Shown piece after piece: positions 21,301 to 25,682 of a stretch of 25,682 bases of DNA (positions are counted from its first letter, which is position 1; each line of letters opens with the position of its first letter). Source of the stretch: an uncultured Desulfobacterium sp. (GTDB lineage: Bacteria > Desulfobacterota > Desulfobacteria > Desulfobacterales > Desulfobacteraceae); contig CAKZLA010000116.1 of assembly GCA_937124525.1 (NCBI GenBank), positions 1 to 25,682 on the forward strand. Reading direction: 5' to 3'. The translations under genes and the position numbers were made by a program. The notes under the pieces were generated by a model that was given only the letters and a program-made list of their open reading frames with translations, ran no database searches and was not told the DNA's origin.

Positions 21301-24300
21301 CTTTTTACCGACAAATCGCTGTAATAGTCTTCCCAATCTATTTCGGTTCCCATTACATGAGCCTTGGCAAGTTCATGTGTGGTTTCAAGGTTAGTTTTTC
21401 TTTTTTGACTCTTATTTTTTGAGATCACTCCAAAATACACACCACCGGCCTTTATGTCCGGATTAAAACCTTTTAATTTTTTCAGAAGATCATCAATATT
21501 TTTTGCAATTATCGCTAATCGAAAATCAAAGTGAGAACGTCCCGTATTGAGAGTGAAACAAAGGTCTGCAAGGGACAAATTTTTCTGATCCGTCAAAAAA
21601 GATATATATTTATTTGACAATGAAATCAGAGATTTCAAGGATTTTGCCGACAGCGTAAAAATTTGATCCACATCGTTTTTTGGTAAAACTTCCCGGGATG
21701 ATGGGGCGTCGTATGAATCAAGCACAATATGTGCATTTATGCCGCTCATTCCAAAGGAACTGACTCCCACCAGACGTTTTTTATCGCATGGCCAGGGCCT
21801 GCCCTTTGAAGTCACTTCAATGGGAACCTGATCCCAATCAATATGAGGGTTGGGTCTGTTGAAATGCAAATGCGGCGGAATAAAGCCATGTTTAATGCTG
21901 AGTACTGATTTTATTATTCCCGCAACACCGGAGGCGGCCTCAAGATGTCCTATATTGGTCTTTACGGATCCTATCAATAAAGGATTGTTTGAATTACGAT
22001 TCCGACAAAGGGCCGCGGCAAGGGCATTGACTTCAATGGGATCACCAAGAGATGTAGCCGTGCCATGAGCTTCAACATAGCAAATATCTTCAGGTTTGAC
22101 TTCAGCCCTGGACAATGCCTGCCCAATCACTTTTTCCTGGGCTGTTTCACTGGGAACGGTAAGGCCGCTTCCCGGACCGTCATGATTGACCGCGGAACCA
22201 CGAATCAGCGCCAGTACATTGTCTTTGTTTTTAACAGCGTCGGATAGTCGTTTCAGGACGATGACCCCGCATCCTTCACCCCGCCCGAAACCATCGGCCG
22301 ATGCATCAAAAGTTCTACATCTTCCATCCGGTGAAACCGACCTGGACATGGAAAGAAACATGCTGACCTGGGGTGCCATAATTAAATGTACGCCTCCGGC
22401 CAGCGCCATGTCGCTTTCTTTGGATTTCAGACTCTCACAGGCAAGATGTATAGCTGTCAATGAAGATGAGCATGCCGTATCAATTGCCATTGCCGGTCCT
22501 TGAAGGCCTAACAGATATGATATTCTTCCAGGACCGAATGAGGAAAGATTGCCCGTTCCTGAGTATACACTGATATGATCCTGATTCTGTAGGCCCATTT
22601 CAAGATGTCCGTAATCATTTTGTCCAACACCTATAAAAACGCCTGTCTTACTATTCTTTAATCTATTTGGCGCACATGCCGCATTTTCCAATGCTTTCCA
22701 GCTCACCTCCAGCAACAGACGCTGTTGTGGATCCATGCTGATGGCTTCTCTTGGGGAGATTCCAAAAAACATGGGGTCAAACAGATCGATATCTTTTAAA
22801 AAAGCACCGGATTTAAATGATATTTTTCCCGGAATAGCGGGGTCAGGATGATAAAAAGAATCAATTGAGAAGCGATCATCGGAAATTTCAGTGACCGCAT
22901 CAACCCCATTGCACAAAAATTCCCAAAACAATGCCTGGTTTTCAACGCCTCCAGGAAACCGACAGCCAACGCCGATGACGGCAATAGGGTCGTCAATAAC
23001 ATCTTTTTGATTCAACAGACCTTTGCTGTTTTCATTGATTCTAACCGATCTTTTTTCCGGTAGATGATTTTTTACCAGATAATCGGAAAGTTCCTCAATA
23101 TTTGGATATTTAAAAGCCACGGTTGCCGGAAGAGAACATTGTAATTGACGTTGAAGGCGATTGCGCAGCTCAATGGATGTCAGAGAGTCCATGCCCATCT
23201 GGAAGAATCCTTGATGAGAATCGATGTCGTATTGAGTATCAAACCCCAATATATCAGCCACTTGCGAACGCACATGGGCATGCATCAGTGAACTGCATTC
23301 ATCCAGGGAAGAAAGAGAGAGTTTTTCCATCAATTGTGCTGGAGGATGCTCATCTGTTTTGTTGGTATGTGCCAGTTCAGAAACAAATGATTGACTTAAA
23401 ACCGGGGGAAAATGGTCGGGAAATATCTCCCAATCCGCATCCATCACTCCAACCTGGCTGACTGATCGGGATAATATCCCGGCAAGCGCCTCCATGGCCA
23501 GATCCGGATCAAGGGTGCTGACACCCTGACTGTGCCATCTGGATTCAAAGCGGGTTGCCTCGACATCTGTAATTCCGGTCTTCGTCCAGGGTCCCCAATT
23601 GATACTGACACCAGGTAGCTTTTTCATCTTTCGGAAATGAGCAAGGCTATCCAGAAAAGAATTTGCAGCGGTATAATTGCCCAACCCCGATGCGCCGATC
23701 ATTGAAACAATGGAAGAAAACATTACAAAAAAGTCTAATTTCATGTCCCGGGTAAGAAGATGAAGATTCCAGGCGCCCATGACCTTAGCCTGAAATACTG
23801 TTTCAAAGTTTTTCCAGGTTTGTCCGGTAAGAACTCCGCTTCCGAAAATACCCGCTGAATGTATGACACCTTTTAAAGAAGGCATCTCCCGACTGATTGT
23901 TTGAAATACATTTTTCAATTCGTCGGTTCGAGCAATGTCCGCGTTGAGAACATATACTTTTACACCTTTCTTTTCAAGCTTTCCGATAATACCTTCAGCA
24001 TATTCATTGGGTTCATTTCTTCCAAGAAGGACAATATGACCGGCGCCGTTATCCGCCATCCACTGAGCCACCAGCAAACCTATACTGCCAAGTCCCCCGG
24101 TTATCAGATATGTCGCTTTAGCTTCAAATTGAATGGATGGTCTGTTTTCCATCACCGACTGTTTTGTAAGTCTTGCAACATATCGTTTTCCTTTACGAAA
24201 TGCTACAATGGGCTCTTCATCAGGATTGCTCAAATATTCAAACAACAATTTTGAAATACGTGTACGACTGATCCCTTCAATATCCACAAGCCTGCATTGA

Positions 24301-25682
24301 AATTCAGGGTGCTCCCTCTGTATTACCCTTCCAAGTCCCAACAATGGAGCGGATATCACATCCATGGATGATTGTTCCGATGATACATGTTGAGCATTTC
24401 TTGTGATCAACCATAAAATCGGCGGATTTTTAAATTGAGCCTTGGCCATTGCCTGTACAAGATATAAAGCGCTGCCGCAACTGGACAACACTTGCTCCTC
24501 CATATGCGAGGCTTCTATTCCTTCCCCGTTTTTATTCAGGCTCCATAAATGAACAACTCCTGCAATTGGTGAAGAGACCGTCCCAAGGATTTTATGATAA
24601 TCATCGGGGTTGGATGCATCAATGGAACAAGTGTTTTCTTCACTTGAGGTATAATGATTATCCTTGTATATGAGCCTGTATGAAAAGTGTTCTGATTCAA
24701 GATGCAAGGCTATTTTTTCACCAATGCCCTCGGCATCCGCAAAAATAAGCCACGTGGGCCTCTCCTCTGGTTTTTTTATCTCATATTCAGCTGTTTTTGC
24801 AATGATCACCGCCTGGGGAAACAGCGCATCTTCCTCCTTTTCAGGCTGTATGGCAAAAACTTTTGGAAAACCATTGTTGTTTAGTATATTTTCCCATTTT
24901 GATACTGAAAGCAAAGGATGCGAAGAGCGTATCGGATCATCGGTAAAAAGCCACCATCCGTCCAACATGCCAAAAATCATATCTACCCATCGACGTCTGC
25001 TTGTGCCTTCAACTAAAACGAGCAGACCGCCCGGCGCTAATAATTCTTTGACATGGATCAAGGTCTCCTGGATATCTTTTGTGGCGTGTAATACATTGGC
25101 GGCGACGATGATATGGAACGAATTTGGCTTGTATCCTTGTTGTTCAGGCGATGATCCGATATCAAGCGTTTGGAAACGTAAAAATGGATATGCCGTAAAA
25201 CGTTCTTTGGCTTTCATGGAAAACAACGGCGAAACATCGGAAAATACATATGTGGTCTGACGCGCTGGTAAGTGCGGGAGAATATGCGCGGTGGTTCCAC
25301 CTGTTCCCGCGCCTATTTCAAGAATTTTCAATTCCTGATCTTCCGGTAACCTCTCCAGAGCTGTAACAATGGTCTGGCTGGCCAGTGAATTCATCGGGCC
25401 AAAAGCAGGAGAATCTTCATAAAGGCTCGTTAAAGATGTTGTATCAGCATCGGGAAAGAGCAATTGTACAGGATCAATCAAACCTTTCAGAACATGGGAA
25501 AGTGATCCACCACAACGTTCCAGTATATCAAGAGGAACTTTGGCTTCCGGATACTTGCCTGACAACTTTTCATTGAGAGATGAGGGTGACTCCGGTGAAA
25601 ACTCCGAGATGATACGCCATCCGACCTCGGTTTTCTCCACCAGTCCTTCGTCTTCAACCATACCCATCAAGTGGTGCAACAT
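18384..25682 (-). CDS. PKS C (5' partial): cMT-KR-ACP followed by KS-(no AT)-DH-KR-ACP
   Basis: 2432 residues are visible; the ATG at the window edge lies inside a methyltransferase domain, so the true start is outside (numbering here is from the edge). The C-methyltransferase occupies about 1-300, with the SAM-binding LEIGAGTGG at 121-129 and the PKS-cMT hallmark EGTSRRRW...GWWLF. KR follows (TGGLGSIG, Ser657, Tyr670, but no LDD motif: IFGSG instead), with no ER between, then ACP (Ser833 in GMDSL). The next module has KS about 897-1320 (Cys1071 in [22 protein letters not shown]), an AT-less 94-residue junction, DH about 1495-1760 (His1526, Asp1698; motif Gly is Glu), KR (TGANGALG, Ser2158, Tyr2171) and ACP (Ser2340 in GFDSL). 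The acidic C-terminus with MSDDDVLAQMMEE resembles docking tails that pair with LSPLKRA-type N-termini, such as that of PKS B. Expected chemistry: an alpha-methylated unit followed by a unit left as an alkene. Confidence 0.95.
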   Translation of the reverse strand: MLHHLMGMVEDEGLVEKTEVGWRIISEFSPESPSSLNEKLSGKYPEAKVPLDILERCGGSLSHVLKGLIDPVQLLFPDADTTSLTSLYEDSPAFGPMNSLASQTIVTALERLPEDQELKILEIGAGTGGTTAHILPHLPARQTTYVFSDVSPLFSMKAKERFTAYPFLRFQTLDIGSSPEQQGYKPNSFHIIVAANVLHATKDIQETLIHVKELLAPGGLLVLVEGTSRRRWVDMIFGMLDGWWLFTDDPIRSSHPLLSVSKWENILNNNGFPKVFAIQPEKEEDALFPQAVIIAKTAEYEIKKPEERPTWLIFADAEGIGEKIALHLESEHFSYRLIYKDNHYTSSEENTCSIDASNPDDYHKILGTVSSPIAGVVHLWSLNKNGEGIEASHMEEQVLSSCGSALYLVQAMAKAQFKNPPILWLITRNAQHVSSEQSSMDVISAPLLGLGRVIQREHPEFQCRLVDIEGISRTRISKLLFEYLSNPDEEPIVAFRKGKRYVARLTKQSVMENRPSIQFEAKATYLITGGLGSIGLLVAQWMADNGAGHIVLLGRNEPNEYAEGIIGKLEKKGVKVYVLNADIARTDELKNVFQTISREMPSLKGVIHSAGIFGSGVLTGQTWKNFETVFQAKVMGAWNLHLLTRDMKLDFFVMFSSIVSMIGASGLGNYTAANSFLDSLAHFRKMKKLPGVSINWGPWTKTGITDVEATRFESRWHSQGVSTLDPDLAMEALAGILSRSVSQVGVMDADWEIFPDHFPPVLSQSFVSELAHTNKTDEHPPAQLMEKLSLSSLDECSSLMHAHVRSQVADILGFDTQYDIDSHQGFFQMGMDSLTSIELRNRLQRQLQCSLPATVAFKYPNIEELSDYLVKNHLPEKRSVRINENSKGLLNQKDVIDDPIAVIGVGCRFPGGVENQALFWEFLCNGVDAVTEISDDRFSIDSFYHPDPAIPGKISFKSGAFLKDIDLFDPMFFGISPREAISMDPQQRLLLEVSWKALENAACAPNRLKNSKTGVFIGVGQNDYGHLEMGLQNQDHISVYSGTGNLSSFGPGRISYLLGLQGPAMAIDTACSSSLTAIHLACESLKSKESDMALAGGVHLIMAPQVSMFLSMSRSVSPDGRCRTFDASADGFGRGEGCGVIVLKRLSDAVKNKDNVLALIRGSAVNHDGPGSGLTVPSETAQEKVIGQALSRAEVKPEDICYVEAHGTATSLGDPIEVNALAAALCRNRNSNNPLLIGSVKTNIGHLEAASGVAGIIKSVLSIKHGFIPPHLHFNRPNPHIDWDQVPIEVTSKGRPWPCDKKRLVGVSSFGMSGINAHIVLDSYDAPSSREVLPKNDVDQIFTLSAKSLKSLISLSNKYISFLTDQKNLSLADLCFTLNTGRSHFDFRLAIIAKNIDDLLKKLKGFNPDIKAGGVYFGVISKNKSQKRKTNLETTHELAKAHVMGTEIDWEDYYSDLSVKRLASPTYAFEKSRYWTETGKPTFDKKIQAVSSLHPLLGHRLSLPFSKEIRFETNIKPDTPAYVSDHLIFEKMIVPAASHISMVIAGFIEAFGHGGCELYDVFFLKPLIISDETGRQVQVILSPQENRDYAFQLVSCNPDEGDDESAWINHMTGKVRSLDNPESGNFLESVETIKRNSRSVISGDQFYEDLHAIDIQLGQSFRWAEKFWLGQKDAICRISPPDIHENTGQYLLYPGLLDTCFQMLNNFWDDSLKDMIQKDYVYVPFCIKRLKFFNSPHDERKLWCSAKIKDNNGIQSQNLHLFNETGQLCTEIIGFEFRKADPELLFQHLKKDKDEGIYSLEWTKTDIQNDMHSVSPSHWLIFADENGIGLNVVKALQEQDHQCTIVQTGQFYERLDSNKFQLDPLSLKDYQKLFDVINPVEHIIHLWSLDMNDVRQSTSAFINIIYLVQGLAQVKWPKSPRLSLITCGVNQILSSKTAANLAQSIVWGLSKVIDLEHPEFKCVCVDIDDSIGNNASGAELLLSAASGPNLENQIALRNNNAYVPRMQQYQHNNFDKIPEIEPNAGYLVTGANGALGIKIVEQLVSLGCRYLFMISRGGLNKTSKSIIDALQEQDVHIYDIKADVSNLLEMQNAMDQITSKKPPLKGIVHCAGIIEDAGILRQNQSRFEKVMQPKIEGSWNLHNLSQGINLDFFICFSSISSVIGSWGQGNYAAANSFMDALMQYRHSLGFPGLSINWGPWAESGMAADIGETRWHKLGLETIGTKRGLDTFRNLINAKVPQIIVLPTNKNKFPHKFFEGAIPPLLSNIFEQGKNIVETSNASGADDNQNKFINEIINMPPGSRKTRLLNHIQSRIADILKIPDIDAIKIDEPIFDIGFDSLMSIELKKRLEADLECDLPTTLVFDHPNVESLTGYLMVFLNHELVESKGEEETASVGADLSFETSKTDDDQLFEGLKEMSDDDVLAQMMEEG
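21258..21539 (-). other. AT-less KS-DH junction, PKS C module 2
   Basis: RSHFDFRL after the KS reaches YAFEKSRYW before the DH in exactly 94 residues, where an AT-bearing module needs about 385. The middle (about residues 1403-1433) is lysine-rich and featureless, and no acyltransferase motif is present. The segment ELAKAHVMGTEIDWEDYY matches the post-AT linker of the other AT-less module position for position. Confidence 0.93.

Noticed and set aside
23980..24900. ER domain in the methylating module of PKS C
   Set aside because: Between the cMT and the KR there is only a KR structural subdomain-like stretch, with no LNFRDVL or GGVGxAAxQ motif.
558..25576. Many plus-strand open frames of 60-198 codons across the window
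   Set aside because: They lie opposite long conserved PKS domains, match no family I recognise, and lack ribosome sites. They are antisense shadows of the PKS coding frames.
25680..25682. ATG at the window edge as the start of PKS C
   Set aside because: It falls inside a cMT domain just before the typical GWRI segment. A PKS protein would not begin there, so the gene is truncated by the window.
1..25682. CRISPR array, tRNA or rRNA genes
   Set aside because: No regularly spaced direct repeats or RNA gene signatures were seen; the repeated KS, KR and ACP stretches are diverged coding modules.

Overview
The window is the interior of a modular type I polyketide synthase (PKS) locus. Every credible gene lies on the minus strand, so transcription and biosynthesis run from position 25682 towards position 1. 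Both edges cut the locus: the first PKS gene has lost its 5' part, and the last PKS protein in view has no thioesterase or other release domain. Base composition is moderately AT-rich. Together with the myxobacterial/cyanobacterial-style cis-AT domain sequences and GC-rich intergenic hairpins, this suggests a Gram-negative accessory-metabolism genome, possibly a Desulfobacterota relative. The taxonomic guess is weak, because no housekeeping gene is present.

Layout in order of transcription. (1) 25682-18384: PKS C, 5'-truncated. It carries the end of a methylating module (cMT-KR-ACP) and a full module KS-[no AT]-DH-KR-ACP. (2) 18383-18211: a non-coding gap with a MITE-like inverted repeat. (3) 18210-17410: a small membrane protein resembling the YaaW/UPF0174 family, overlapping the next gene by 8 nt. 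(4) 17417-6567: PKS B, 3616 aa, with two modules, KS-[degenerate AT]-DH-KR-ACP and KS-[no AT]-DH-ER-KR-ACP. (5) 6570-127: PKS A, 2147 aa, one complete module KS-AT-DH-ER-KR-ACP, overlapping PKS B by 4 nt (ATGA). (6) 126-1: non-coding, with a GC-rich nested hairpin.

The main discovery is the acyltransferase (AT) pattern. All four KS domains keep the Cys-His-His triad and all five ACPs keep the phosphopantetheine serine. Of the four elongation modules seen whole, only the one in PKS A has an intact AT, of malonyl type (GHSVGEY, HAFH). The first module of PKS B has an AT whose catalytic Ser is Gly, whose preceding His is Thr, and whose centre has lost about 75-80 residues including the HAFH motif. 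The second modules of PKS B and PKS C have no AT: KS and DH are joined by a 94-residue linker of identical length that shares residues absent from the AT-bearing linkers. The locus therefore looks like a cis-AT assembly line that has largely become AT-less, and it should need an acyltransferase acting in trans, either the lone AT of PKS A or an enzyme encoded elsewhere.

If each module acts once with malonyl units, PKS C module 2 and PKS B module 1 would make a diene, and PKS B module 2 and PKS A would add two saturated ketide units, downstream of an alpha-methylated unit. Terminal docking-type sequences agree with the order C to B to A and suggest that another subunit follows beyond position 1.
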